Assembly: GCA_914767715.1 (NCBI GenBank)
Contig: OU612066.1
Location: 37,978,283-38,042,282, forward strand
Direction of reading: 5' to 3'
DNA: 64,000 nt
From: Membranipora membranacea
Lineage: Eukaryota; Bryozoa; Gymnolaemata; Cheilostomatida; Membraniporidae
The first letter of the stretch is position 1; the number at the start of each line of letters is the position of its first letter. This document shows, piece after piece, positions 1 to 13,600 of the stretch. The translations under genes were made by a program, and so were the position numbers. Below the pieces are notes generated by a model that was given only the letters and a program-made list of their open reading frames with translations, searched no databases and had not been told where the DNA came from.

Positions 1-838
1 GCCAGTACTACTAGGTAAAATATCAGATTTATGACTGGAGATTCTAACATGCTGTCGTCGTTCACTGAGAAAAGAATTAATCAAATTTACATAATGAAAA
101 GGTACACACATATCAATTAATTTATCTGCGAGAAATTTTGGCGATATCGTATTAAATGCCGAATAAAAATCTACAAACAAAGCTGTAGCATACCTCCTTG
201 GTGTATCGAGGTGTTGCCTAACACTGTAGTCAAAAGCAATACATGCATCCTTTGTGCTACGAGACTTCCTATAAGAAAATTGGTTTTGATCTAACCTCAG
301 AGTAGCACACAGTCTGTCTTTAATCAAATGCTCAAAAGTCTTCATAACTACCAAGGTCAAGGCGATAGGGCGATAATCATTCAGGGCTGACGGCTTAGGC
401 TTCTTAGGAACAGGAACCACCTCCGATCTCCGCCATAGTTGAGGGATGTAACCAGCAGCCAGGCAGCGATTGAAAAGTGTGTGGAATATATCAGCGAGTT
501 GGTTGGCGCATGATTTCAGAATCTCAGTTGGTACTGAGTCTGGTCCACTAGCTTTCCCGGGTACGCACCTCCCTAAAGCAGCGTTGACCTCAGCAATAGT
601 GAAGTCTGGAACATTTGAAGGTGTGTCATCATGAGGCTGGAACTGGTGTGGTGTTTCGTCACGCTCAAACCTCAGGTTAAACTTGTTGAGGTTATCAGAG
701 AGTTGAGGTAGATCACTTCGGGCGACAGTAGTGTCGACGGAGGGAGTGTTTTTGTTTAGATTGGACATTGATTTAATGCCTCTCCAGGCCTCCTTCATAT
801 TCTTACACATTTGATCGAGTTTTCTACTACTGCAAGAT
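1..838 (-). mobile_element. Non-LTR retrotransposon fragment, reverse transcriptase N-terminal half
   Basis: Reading the minus strand from about 838 down to 1 gives one uninterrupted frame of about 275 codons with no start or stop. It contains the blocks PGKASGPDSVPTEIL, EVVPVPKKPKPSALNDYRP and ALFVDFYSAFNTI. These match the N-terminal part of LINE reverse transcriptases of the CR1/L2/Rex1 type (the P-KK-----L-DYRPIALT block and the FVDF--AFNTI catalytic block A). The YADD block would lie to the left of the window. The 5' side stops at the ATGT microsatellite, so the element is truncated there or was interrupted by repeat expansion. The frame is open, so the insertion may be fairly young. Clade assignment is from remembered family patterns. 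Confidence 0.85.
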
Positions 839-840
839 TT

Positions 841-1054
841 TGTATGTATGTATCATGTATGTATGTATGTATGTATGTATGTATGTATGTATGTATGTAT
901 GTATGTATGTATGTATGTATGTATGTATGTATGTATGTATGTATGTATGTATGTATGTATGTATGTATGTATGTATGTATGTATGTATGTATGTATGTAT
1001 GTATGTATGTATGTATGTATGTATGTATGTATGTATGTATGTATGTATGTATGT
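841..1054. repeat. (ATGT)n microsatellite, about 210 bp
   Basis: More than 50 almost perfect copies of the tetranucleotide GTAT/ATGT, with one early interruption (tatcatg). The long Cys-Met-Tyr-Val reading frames on both strands are artefacts of this repeat. It directly abuts the LINE fragment. Confidence 0.97.
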
Positions 1055-1683
1055 GGCTATCATCAACTGTTCATGTAGGTAGTGGGCACAATATAACATA
1101 TCTATAAGTGTATATGGGCCATGTGGGAGGTAGGTGACTCACTGGCAGGTTATAGATATTTACAGTGCCAGGTAGCGTTCCTTAGGTAGGAGTTACTTAG
1201 TATAATACGACATTCATTGGTGTGTAGTTATCGCCATTGAACAGACAATCACCGAAGGTGTACAATAGGTACAATTAAGAAGTGGCAGAGCTGCGCCAGG
1301 ATGTGCCAGGATGTGCCCGTATGTATCTTATTATATCTCACAGGAAAAGCAACACTACGCTGCCCTCACATGGATACGACCCTCATATAGATACAGCCAT
1401 CTGTGCAGACCAGAGCAATCTACTTTATTTTAAGTTCACCACACAAAAAATTTGCGTCAATGTGGTCAAGCCTTTCCTGATATTAATAAAAATATCGAGA
1501 AATACGGGTTATAAGTCGGTCAGGAGCTTCATGTCACCATTTTGACTCGAAAGTGACTGGACAAACAACCAAGAAGCAATCTTAAACTGATGATCCTGGC
1601 AAAAATATCAAAGATTCAATATACACAAAACAAAGTGTACACACAAACCACAGATCACAGCTGTGCGTGCATTGCGGGCTTAC
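1055..1683. other. Non-coding interval, nothing recognised
   Basis: No splice-compatible coding segment or clear repeat was seen on either strand. It lies downstream (minus strand) of the last VARS2 exon found, so it is probably part of an intron. The synthetase C-terminal exons were not found here. Confidence 0.5.
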
Positions 1684-4600
1684 CAGATATAGTTTAGAGA
1701 TATCATGTCTCCAGAAGTGATTTAGCTTGTGAGTTATAACGTCGAGGTTAGCGAGAGGAAAGTTCACCTCACATGTCTCTATCAAGTCCGCACAGCGGTG
1801 TAAAATCCATCTATCTAAACTCGACAATTCCTCCAACTGAAACGGCATAAAAAAACAAGTTTAAATATACAATCGATTTGATATTATTGATATTTTCACT
1901 TTGCATTGGTATGACTTATCCCATTAACCTGAATGTAGTGGGCGATTACTGTGCAACTTAAATTTTGGTCGAAAGCAGATGGGTGTAGCTTTAGATGAAG
2001 CTTTTCACTGCTTTATACTTGAAGTCATAAACAGACTGAAATTTTGTAAATTTCAATTTCGAGAAAACATCCTTGAATCATGTTATTGGTAGTATAACGC
2101 AAATCATTCATAAGCTTTTAATCTTTGAACCTCATTAGGAATACAACAAAGTTGTATTCCTTTTACTTTAGTAGGGTTTATTATTAGGAATACAACAAAG
2201 TTGTATTTCTTTTGTTTTAGTAGGGTTTATTATTATTTTTATTATTATTATTATTGCAACACTTTTTGGGCCTCTATAAGTCAAGAACTACCAGGCAGAA
2301 TTGGATGGAACTTTGTCATAATATAGTTCCATATGGCTAGCTAAGAAATTACAAAATGAATTTTTGAATTGTTATGTAATATAAGCTAATTAGACTAATT
2401 AGTGGAGGACGTTTTGACCTTTATATTGATCATATCTTGAGAACGAATCATGCGATTGAGGTAAAACTTGGGATTTGGGGGTTATGACATATACCGAATC
2501 TTATGACATCATCGATTTTGATGTCACATGACCCCAAATCCAATATGGCCGCCATAGAGAGTTAATTGCTGCCGATTAGCAGTTCTCATCATGCGATTGA
2601 GTTGGGACTTGGGATAAGGGGTTTTCGGCATATACCGAGTCTTATGACATCATCAATTATGATGTCACATGACCCGATATCCAATATGGCCACCATAAAC
2701 AGGAAGTGGCTGCCGATTAACAATTCTTATCATGCGATTGAGTTAAAACTTGGGATATGGGGGTTTTGGCATATACCGAATCTTATGACATCATCATTTT
2801 TAATAACACATGACCCGAAATCCAATATGGCCGCCATAGAGAGTTAATTGCTGCCGATTAGCAGTTCTCATCATGCGATTGAATTGAGACTTGGGATTTG
2901 GGGGTTTTGAACTATACCGAGTCCTATGACATCATCAATTATGATGTCACATGACCTCGATAATCAAATCTATTGGTTGTATTCCTTTATATTTGCTTGC
3001 AAATATGTTTACCGTTTCTAGTTATTTTTATTATTGCAACACTTTTTGGGCCTCTATAAGTCAAGAACTACCAGGCAGAATTGGATGTTGCTTGGTCACA
3101 ACATAGTTGCATATGTCTAGATAGGAAATTACTAAATGAGTTTTTGAATTGTTATGTAACACTCGCTAATTAGACTAATTAGTGAAGGAGGTTTTGCCGT
3201 TTTTATCAATCATACCTTGATTATACCAAAATTAAGTCTTCTATAACTCAAGAACTACTTGGCAGATTCTAATGATGCTTGGTCACAACATAGTCCTATA
3301 GGTCAAGATGAAAAAATGCTTGGACAATTTTTGAATTGTTATGCAATTTATTTGCTAATTACACTAATTAGTGGAGGATGTTTTTCCTTTTTCTTTTGGT
3401 GATATCTTGAGAACGAATCATGCGACTGAGTTGAAACTTGGGATATGGGGGTTTTGACTTATACCGAATCTTATGACATCATCAATTTTCATGTCACATG
3501 ACCCGAAATCCAATTATCCACCATAAAGAGTTAATTGCTGCCGATTAGCAGTTCTCATCATGCGATTGAGTTGAGACTTTAGATAAGGGGGTTTCGGCAT
3601 ATACCGAGTCTTATGACATCATCAATTATGATGTCACATGACCTCGATATTCAAATATATTGGTTGTATTCCTTTATATTTGCTTGCAAATATGTTTACC
3701 GTTTCTAGTTTGAATTATTTCTCATTGTAGCACAGTCGAGAAATGTATCATCCTTTTCCACACTTAAATATAACATAAATTCTTTGCAAATCATTTTGCA
3801 GTAGTTTGGAGAGTCTCTCTATTTAGGATACATTCTTTATGAATGAGTCCAATAATCCAGTATGAGTATGGAAATAGAATATTTAAAATTTGACCTAGCT
3901 ATCTATGTTCAGGTAGAGAGACTGAGCTGTGTCACACTTATTCCTAACTAGTATGCTAAACTCAAGCTCAATACATGGTCCTTTTTTGAGGATCATTGAA
4001 CAAACAGCTAAATCATCAAAAGTGATGGGTTTTAGTTTCATCAAAAAAACGGAGCTTTAATGATTTAAGTTACAATCAATATTGTGATGATATCTTGATA
4101 ACCTATTTTTCATTGGACAAAATGTGTTGGGACATTTATTGGCCAGAATCTTATAATAGATTTATTTTATTGAGCGTTCCTCACTGTATCATCCCATATA
4201 ATCACCAGATTTCGTTCTGAAGTCACATTGTGTAACTTCCTTAATACGAGGAAAGGCGACTAGGCATCAGTTTGACAGGGGCACTACCGTAATGGACATG
4301 GGAATTACACATTATTATAGTATTACTGGCACATGGTCAAACAATGTACAACCAAGTCCAAGGAAATAAGAATTCAGCATAGACGTAATAATAAACCTAG
4401 ACAGGACACTGTATATAGCTGAAGTGAGGCACTTAATTATGGTGACGCGACGTCACTGGAGGGTGTAGAAACAGTGGGTCTTACTCATAGCTATCATTGA
4501 TTTACCTGTCCCAGCTCTGGTTAAATGTTGATAACTCAATTGGCTTCAATCGGAATTTAAGTTTGAAAATTGCAATAGATTCGGCAGCTTCTGGCGATCA

Positions 4601-7600
4601 TTTTGATAGTCTATTTAGCTTCGTAGCTTAAACATTATAAAAAAAAGCAAACTTTTGAAAACGGTGCAAAGCTATAATTGCAGTTTCAGTCCTGATTAAA
4701 TGCTTATATCTCAAACAATTTTGATGGAAACTTGAGTTTGAAAATTGCAATAGACTCAGCAGCTTCTGATGATCATGTTGATAGTCTGATTAGCTTCGTA
4801 GCTTAAATATTATAAAAAAATCAAGCTTTTGAAAACGGTGCATAGACTCAAAGCTATAATTTTTTTGCAGATTCAGCTCTGATTTAAAGTTTATTTCCTT
4901 ATCAATTTCGATGGGATTTTAAGTTTGAAAATTGCAATAGATTCAGTAGCTTGTGGAGATCATTTTGATGGTCTGTTCTGCCTTTTAGCTCAAGTATAAC
5001 CAGGGAGTTCAGGGCTTTCTTCCATGGAATAACTGAGGAAGCAAGAAATTGAATTTACTTGGTGAATACACAATTACCAAAGAAATAACTAATTTCATCT
5101 TTGGTTTTTTTAATGCTTTCTTGCCCATTTTGAGCCAGGCATACACAATAAGAAATGTCATGACCTTAGACAAAATATCCACCAACATTATTGAAACGTG
5201 ACCAACAGAGACAGTGGGAAGTAAACAAGTCAAGGCCGGACCTCACAAAGCTTCAAATAAAATTGAAGTTCATAGTAGACGATATTCTGTGTAGCTAATA
5301 TAATGGTCACTTTGGTGGGTCAAAAGTAAAGGCAGACCTCCTGCCCCGACAGCATACTCCTTGTCCTTACCTTAAATTAGCAGCCTGATGAGACAAGCAA
5401 CAGCTAAGTCAAGTAATTCAGGAAATCATAATACATCAATTCTGACAACGAAACACAATCTTTCGAACTTTTGAAATACATAGGTTAATTGTGGTCTGGT
5501 GGAGTCAGCAATAGAGCAACAGATTTCTAGATTTCTGAGTAAACAGCACTCATCAAGCTAAGCACTATTTGTTCACAATGGATAAGCCAGGCCAGAGCAG
5601 ATCTTCCGAACCACCAGTATGTAACTGTGATACAATGACTTCGGTTATACCAAGGAGGAAAGTCCTAAACTCCCTGGTCATACCTGAGCTACAAAGCTGA
5701 ACAGACCTTCAAAATGAGCCCCATAAGCTGCTGAGTCTATTGCAATTTTCAAATTGAAATCCCATTAAAATTGATTAGGAATTAAACTCTAAATCAGGGT
5801 TAAAACTGCAAAACAAATTATAGCTTTGAGTCTATGCACTGTTTTCAATAGCTTGCTTTTTTGATAATATTTAAGCTACGAAGCTAAACAGACTATCAAA
5901 ATGATCATCAGAAGCTGCTGAGTCTATTGCAATTTTCAAACTTAAATTCCGATTGAAGCCAATTGAGTTATCAAAATTTGACCAGAGCTGGGACAGGTAA
6001 ATCCAGGGGCGTATATTCTAAAAAATTTCACTCACTGACTTTTCAGAGATGAGCATAATAATCGGGCGCAGCCCGATCCACACGCCGTAGGCGTGGCGGG
6101 GAGGGTGTGGGAGGGGCGCTTAAGCGCCCTGCCACCACGGAAATTTTTGCATATCGGTAGCAAAATAGTGCAAGCAGAGAGGTATTTCAATAGCTCACTG
6201 AGCTGTTGGGTTTTTTCAGAAAACAACTCAATAGCAGTAGAAGATTACGGTAAAAATGCTCCAGTTATAAAGCACCCATTTGAAAAAAACTGACCCTGAT
6301 GGGATTCGAACCCACAACAATCTTATTATCAGTGATTATAAAGCGAACCCTCTACACACTGAGCTATTCAGCCACTCACGGAAATCCGTGGGCCGTGAGT
6401 GCTAATATACGCCACTGGGTAAATCAATGATGGCTTTGAGTAAAAATCACTGTTTCTACACCCTCCAGTGACGTCGCGTCACCATAATTAAGTGCCTCAC
6501 TGCCTCAATGCTAATGCTCCATACAGTGTCCTGTCTAGGTTTCTTATTTAAAGGGCAACCAAGGTTTCGCAGCAATGCATTAATGGGTAGCAAATAATGT
6601 GCTGGGCAGCATCAGCTTTGTGCATTACGCGATGCAAAACTCAAAGTAGTTGCTGACTCTAAGCTGGGTAACACTTCAGTTTAGGGGAGGTTCCAAGACT
6701 TTGCTGTAGTTATTATAGAGCACAGGCTAAATAATAACAGGAACAGGAAACTGCTATGTGGTATTCTCTTTTAGCTGAGTTTGAGTACCTGATGGAAGAA
6801 ACGTTTCACAAGAATTCTGGCTGAATAATCATCCGAATTATATTTTGCCTTTTTCCCCATGCAGAAGGTGCAATCTGCTATTTAATCAATGGCCATCAAT
6901 GAGAAGTTGTTTGAAACCTTGGTTGCCCTTTAAGTCTATGGAATTCAGATATGTCAGAAGATGAGGTCAGAGCCAAGTAAGGATATCCTTACTGTGATAT
7001 AATAAAGTCTGTATCATTTAATACTACAAGTCACATCAACACTGAGATACTGTAGCGGTCAATAAATAAAAGATATGGTACCGGCTTAAATCCACATTGT
7101 AGAAGTTATCAGGCTATAGTTGGCTATCTTGGTCAGTTTCAATCAGGAAGTTTTTAATTAAGGTGTTTAAAAATACAAATTATACAATTCTGACACCAAG
7201 ATGCGTGCTGGTATGATATGGGAAAACTTTTAACAGACCATAAACTGACTGTTCTTGCTTGATGTGTTGTGCTTCCATAAATTGCATCTCATGTTGGCAA
7301 TTTGGTCCATGGTAAAAAAGTGAAACATAAAATTCCTATCATCTTTCACACCCCCAAGATTATCTTGGATCTTTGACAAATATTCAATATCACATTTTCC
7401 TAATCCTTTGCGTATTTACCTCTTTTAAAGGTTTCATCTTGAAGTCTTCACTGATGAAGTACTGATTATAGAACCTGAATATTTGCCAGATCTTGTTACA
7501 CAAGCTTCTATACTCCAGAAATGATGAGACCTCAACATTAATCGGCTCACCTAAAACAAACAAAATCGATAAAGGTGAAAGTTATCTCACCTGTTAACAA

Positions 7601-10600
7601 ACCTAATAGACAGCATATTAATAATGAAATTGTTATAATCATTACTATTATCATGTCATTTGTGCCTCAAACGGAAACACATGAGATACAGTTACATGCT
7701 TTCCTGATTCATTGTACTGTGGTACTTCTCAGTTTTGCGGCCAATCTGTTTGGATTGGGATTTAGGGGATTAATAGAAATTGTGCATATATACATATTAA
7801 TATATTCTAGACTTTAGTTTTTAGACTGCGCCAATCTAAACCTATTTTGTTCTTTTTATTACATTAAGTTCTTGGGAAAAAAAAGATAAAGTGTGAGATA
7901 GATGTTAAACACATCTAGATTTGATAGAAAAGAAAGATGATTTGTGGAGATAGGAAGATCCCGCCTACATTGCAATTTGGAATTTCGATCAAAAATTAAT
8001 AATTAATAACTTTTGTTGACACCTAACCTAATGTGAGTTATTCAAGTTCAGCCGTACCAGATCAACATGTAGGCCGTTATCGAATCCTTACAATAACTCA
8101 TAATTTCCATGAGTGGTAATTTCCTAACAAGATTAACTGATAAAAGTAAAGTTAGATGCGATTTGAATATTTTATGGAGTATTTCTTGATTTTCTGCATC
8201 TGTTTGATGATATAAAGGTAATGACAATGACCAATCGATCGGAATATGATTATACTGTTGGAAAGCTACCGAGCTACTCAATGCGAGATGTGAATAGCTG
8301 AAGGATAACTTGATTTCATGTCATTGTTTGAGTAAAGAGAAGAAATCAGGAAAAAACTCCGTTTTTGCCGCAGATGGCAGATTATACCGAATTCTGCGCT
8401 GTATTAACAGTTTTTGTAAAATTTTTGGCAACAGGATACCCAAAAATGTCAGTAAAACACCCTAAATTATCTGTTTCTGGGCATTCTGTTGCGTACAACT
8501 CAGGATAACTGGGTATCATCTATAAAATGGTATTTTGAATTTTTTGTCAATAGCTCTGCTGCTTTCCAACAGCATATATATGGTATGTTGATATCTACAT
8601 AAGTCACTGACACACCGTAATTGATTTTTTAGCAGCAAACCTTTAAAGTGATAGGAGCACAGAGCCATCCTGAGAGTGTCAGCCCCACATTCTGGGATTC
8701 CATCAGAGAACTGACGTTTCTGTTCTGAGAAGGCGTGTGACATCTCCTTTCTATCCAAGTTACTCTCCCGTAGGCTCTCCTCTAACTCCTGTGAGGTGAG
8801 TATAATACAGTGCAGTGCAGTGCAGTGCAGTGCAGTGCAGTGCAGTGCAGTGCAGTGCAGTGCAGTGCAGTGCAGTGCAGTGCAGTACAGTGCAGACATA
8901 TGGTACATCAAGACAAAACTTGAGTTTTTGTCCAGTTCTCCATTGAATATTTTTACATATCACATATATACGCATGTAATAGGGCGATTCTAGGGCATTC
9001 TAGATATCTCACTACGTACAAGAATTATATCATGCGCTTTAATGAATATTTCATTAGGTTATAGTTGGCTTAGCTTCATTAGATAAAAATATTCCTGATG
9101 AATTCCAATGCCCGTGGTATGGTTATTGGTGCCAAATTATAGATTTTGAGCACACTATAGTAGGTTTCAATTTCTCCAGCTTCCACGGTCACCATAAATT
9201 GAGGGCATAAAATCTATGATCCAGGGCCACCTATAGTTTAGCAGTATATCAATATATAATTTGACAGTCAAAATTCCTCGTGACTCGTCATGTTTGTACA
9301 GGATTGCTGACCAGTACCAAAGTGAAAATAAAACTTGAAACGTGATCAAAATCAGGAGGAATATTTTATGTGATTAAGAAAGCTATGGCCAGGCTCCAAA
9401 TACTTCATAGATAACCTTCACTCGTTATATCCTTAGTCAGATGTTTGAGCATATCACTCAAAATCGGTCAAAATTATTCAAACTATTTTTCTCTCATAAA
9501 CAAAATATAGAGCCGACCAAAGGTTCTTGGGCAGGGACCCCCCTCCCCTACCACTGATCGGATGTTGAGGATTATGACACATCTTACCGCGAGTGTACTG
9601 CCGTAGATGATAGACATGGGATCGATAACATTGCCCTTAGATTTACTCATCTTCTCTCCTTGTGAAAGAAGTAAGGAGTGGATAAGTACCTTCAAAACAA
9701 ATCATAGATATCATCAATAATTCACAACAAATCAAGGAAGCACTAAGAAAACACAGGAACCAGATGGCATCAGTAATTTTCTCTGACTGCGGTAACGGCA
9801 CCAGTTATTCTTTACAAACGTAATTGATATTAAAAAAATTCACTTAACAATGGCAGAAATGATAATACATTGCTACGTTCTTTTCGTTTTGTGTGTAATT
9901 GAGTTTGGGGTTGCATTTTTCAATTGTTCCTAAGTTTTGAGTTGTTGTTATTCAGGTTATTCATCTGATCTTATCATCATCACTCATGATAAATCATTAT
10001 CAGGCTAAGTCCACCTTTTAATGATGTTACAGTACTCAGAAGTAGATGATTGTATAACAGTATGGGTGTACTGTGTGCTATAGCGTACTGTAAGTATACC
10101 AGTCTGATTCATACGGCCACCACCCCGCCGACCACCCCGCCGACCACCCCGCCGCCCACCCCACCGACCACCCCGCCGACCACCCCGCCGCGGGAAGTGT
10201 CGGTATGTGGCATAGCCAACACAGCAGAGCTGTCTATAACCAAGAAATCCGGTTATCAATTTTTTAATAATGCATCAACTTTAATTGCATCCCAGTTCCT
10301 CAATTTTGATAGATCTATTTCGATAATGATATGTGTGAGACAGGAAGCATTTCTTATTTGAGCTAACAACGGAGAAGTATGGCCATCTGTTGAAGTCATT
10401 TCGCACAGACAAAATCGGTGTCTTTTGGGGAGTGCATTCCGAGGATATTATACCAATATAAATATCATCAGAAGGGCTATCAAAATCTAGGGTCATGCAG
10501 AAATGCTATTTTTGAACTAGGAAACCGCTATTTAAAACTTTCTGAAGGCTGGATTGACTCCTGTGCAGTATAAGTATTGTTTGTCCATGAAAAAAAAAAT

Positions 10601-13600
10601 TATAATGTAAATGGATAAAATTTGTGTTCAGCTAATAGCTTGATAGTGTCACAAAGTGCAAATCAAGAAAGATTGAGTCTGATATGCGTAGGGGAGAAAG
10701 TTTTGGCGAACTTGTCATAGATTTGAGGTTTTCTTAGATCCTGAATCAGTGCAAGTCAATACTCCTGCCTTGACAGATTTGAAATCATCCCCCTACACTC
10801 CTTTCGTAATATGTTGTTTTCACTTATATTTTCGAAAAAAAACATATTTATAATTCACCAGGCATGTATTTAAGCTAAATGCGGTGAGCGGAATGCCGTG
10901 ATGTGGAGTTCATGCCCTTGTGTGCTTTGCCAAACTGATTAACATCTTGTGGCCATGAGTATGGGTCACTAACTCGCTGGTCCTGTTCCTATGTGTGGTC
11001 CTGTTTGTGTGTATATGGACAGATAACACCTGTTTATACATGTCAATGTATATTACTTTATGTAATACATATATTAAAATTGACATTATTTCCCAACCCA
11101 CCTTAGAGCTTCCAGATGGAAGGATTGTCCATCAAACTCGCAGGTCCTAAGCACACCTGTTTATAAATGTCACAGTCACTTTACATCATATATCCAATCT
11201 AAATCCTTGATCTAATAATGAAGATTGACATAACCTGCCTTCCTCACTCTACATCCTTGATTAGCATCTCATACACCACCGCAGTGAGACTCATAATTAG
11301 CGAGATATTACTTATTGAATCCGGATTCCATGGAAAAGACATTGCCCTTCAACATTTCTATCCCAAGGCAGGATCATCCATAAGGATTACACATGTTACA
11401 AAAATAACTATGATCAAAATCTCGCAGAAATAAACCTGAGGGTTGGAAAATGGTTTGGCGCATTAAATTTATAAAATAATTTTGAGTCAATTTGCGATCT
11501 AGATGGCTGATGTGACAGGTGACCCTAACTATAATCATGTATGTTGTTCAGTTTGACACAGCTGATCAGGTGCTTGCCCTCCACCAATGTCAGTATATTG
11601 ATATTGAAAGATTTATATCAATTATCTCATAACCACCTACTCAGTGCGTTTTAAGTATTGATGCTGCTCAGTGTAAATAATTTTCACTGTACGAATAAAT
11701 CTGTGATCTACAAGGCTATGATAATTATACAGTATAATACTTTAAAAATTTGCAAATGCTCATCCTTTAAACTCGGAAACAAGTGCTAAGGTGAGTACAG
11801 CTTTTGAGATTTTTCAGAAAAAAAGACTGGAAGTATTGAGTTTGTTTCTTCAAATCGGTTATAAATATTTTTTTATATGTTACTCCTTGCAAGTTACACA
11901 TATAATAGATCTTAACTTCCATAACTCATTTCTGAAAAAAACCTCATGAACGTGACAATGATATCATACTGTACCGTATTAAATGGTAGTTTTCCTGTGA
12001 GTTTTTCTCCAAGCATCACCATGCGTGCGATCCAGAAGAATAGTATATCACTGCCAGATTCAATCATGTTCCCTGGATAGAATGTGTGCAAATCTGGAGT
12101 CTGCGTAAACAAACAATAAAACTAAATATAACTCTAATGCAATGTATATGATTGTTTTATATGACAAGCTTGGGGTGGACGTTACACCCTTTCTATGTTC
12201 AGTTTGAGTAACGGTTACTGTGTGTAAGCATAACCCCTTCCATAATACCAAGTTAGCACTATTTATCTAATTTAAGTAATTATCTAATTTAAATATGAAT
12301 TTAAGTATTGTGGAAATTAGGGCACAATTTAGCATAACTACATAGTGACAGCTGAATTTGAATTCTGGGAAGCTTTTAATCATTTTATATCCCATCATTC
12401 TACTTTCATTCATTCATGTGAAAATTTGTTGCAGATTCTTCTATTTGCAGGTGATATGAAAATTTAAGAATTCTCAAACTATGTGAATGCTCGTTTATTA
12501 ATATAATGTAAAAAATCAAAACCCAAGAGTCAAACTTCAGGCCTAGTAACCAATCCCATTTGCTTCAACATTTTGTCCAGCAAGTCTTGAGAAACATAAT
12601 TATTTGATGAAAAGCTTTAACGTTACAGAACAGCTGAAAAATTTGTTATGAAGGTGCCTTATTGTGTACTAGCTGGGGAAATGAGATATGCTGATTCTCA
12701 ATACAGTTATCACAGGGGATCGGGTTCATCATGACCTTCAACACAGATGTTATAACAGCTGGTCTGTCTGTCTGTCCGAATTTAAGGATCCTGAATAAGA
12801 CGCCCAAAGAACTGAGCAGTGATCATAAATTTAGTGATAGAGGATCATTCTGTAGCATCAGCATAATAATCATTTAACTAAATAATGGAGAAGTACACTG
12901 CGGCTCCTGTTAATCAAATCTGACACTTGCTACCTAAAAGTGTTCCCTATTATGATCTTACATCCTGGATCACATTGCGTTCCTCTGAATTTCTCTGCCA
13001 TGTGGTGAGTTGTTTAATGTGGTGATTGGCCTGAGAAGTTTATTGACCTCGTTTAATGTGTTATAGGTGCTTCTGTTATCAATGTGGGAAGCAAACCAGT
13101 TAAGAACCGGAGGCATCAGAATGTCTTTGATTGACAGTCAAGATGAAACAAACAACCTTAATCTAGCAATCACAGCGATCTCACTGCCAAAATAACCCCA
13201 CTGCCAATAATTATTATCTTGGCAGAGCTGACATTCGGAATGTGCCCATAAATTACTGCCTCTACAAACCATGTGCATGCAGAGAGAATATGGGTTAAAA
13301 ATAGCTCCCAGTTGAGAAGGCTGATGTGGTAATAATGAATGATGTCTGCGAGATTGCAGGGGAGGCGTAAAACAGTACTGCTTCAGTGCTGGTATAAACT
13401 GATATCTAAATAAAGTACATGTTCACCTTGAGAGAGCCAGGAATATTTGGCAATTTGAGGCACCTGTGTCTCAACTCGTTGCAATCAGGTCCAAATATCA
13501 CTATGACCTCCGGAACGCATCATGAAAATCGAAAAAGGATGAAAAACAAAACGAAGAAATTTTGAGGGGGCTTATGTGAGAAAAACAGACTGGGTGGTGT

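Larger units (their letters stand above)
4378..6940. mobile_element. Long fold-back hAT-like MITE (family A), host of two nested insertions
   Basis: Terminal inverted repeats begin CATAGAC and continue as taataataaacctagacagg on the left; the right end reads as the reverse complement, finishing GTCTATG. The exact 8-bp direct repeat GAATTCAG flanks it at 4370-4377 and 6941-6948. The arms are long: 4385-5030 pairs with about 5640-6545, including the shared stretch tagctcaagtataaccaggg. The left arm holds about three imperfect tandem copies of a roughly 170-bp unit (4550-5000). It has no transposase. Two other elements sit inside it (6004-6417 and 6552-6929). The 8-bp duplication and CA/TG ends suggest the hAT superfamily. 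Confidence 0.8.

Noticed and set aside
304-325. Calling the death-domain protein patch (residue numbers 304-325, not bases) a true RHIM
   Set aside because: The core lacks the Gln and Gly of the RHIM tetrad, so only a RHIM-like or amyloid-prone possibility is reported.
811-1107. Reading frames of repeated CMYV or YIHT on both strands
   Set aside because: They are translations of the ATGT microsatellite and have no independent support.
6293-6383. tRNA gene on the minus strand
   Set aside because: The A and B boxes and T arm are present, but the acceptor stem does not pair and the anticodon arm is irregular; it lies inside a MITE.
10050-10361. 103-aa Pro/Thr-rich protein
   Set aside because: Created by a 12-bp GC-rich tandem repeat; the rest of the frame has no conserved block and sits in a VARS2 intron.
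10900-11210. Possible missing VARS2 exon before the KMSKS exon
   Set aside because: Good-looking splice sites near 11105-11160, but the frame hits a stop and does not resemble the family; the exon 9689-9588 already supplies the residues before KMSKS ([10 protein letters not shown]) in phase.
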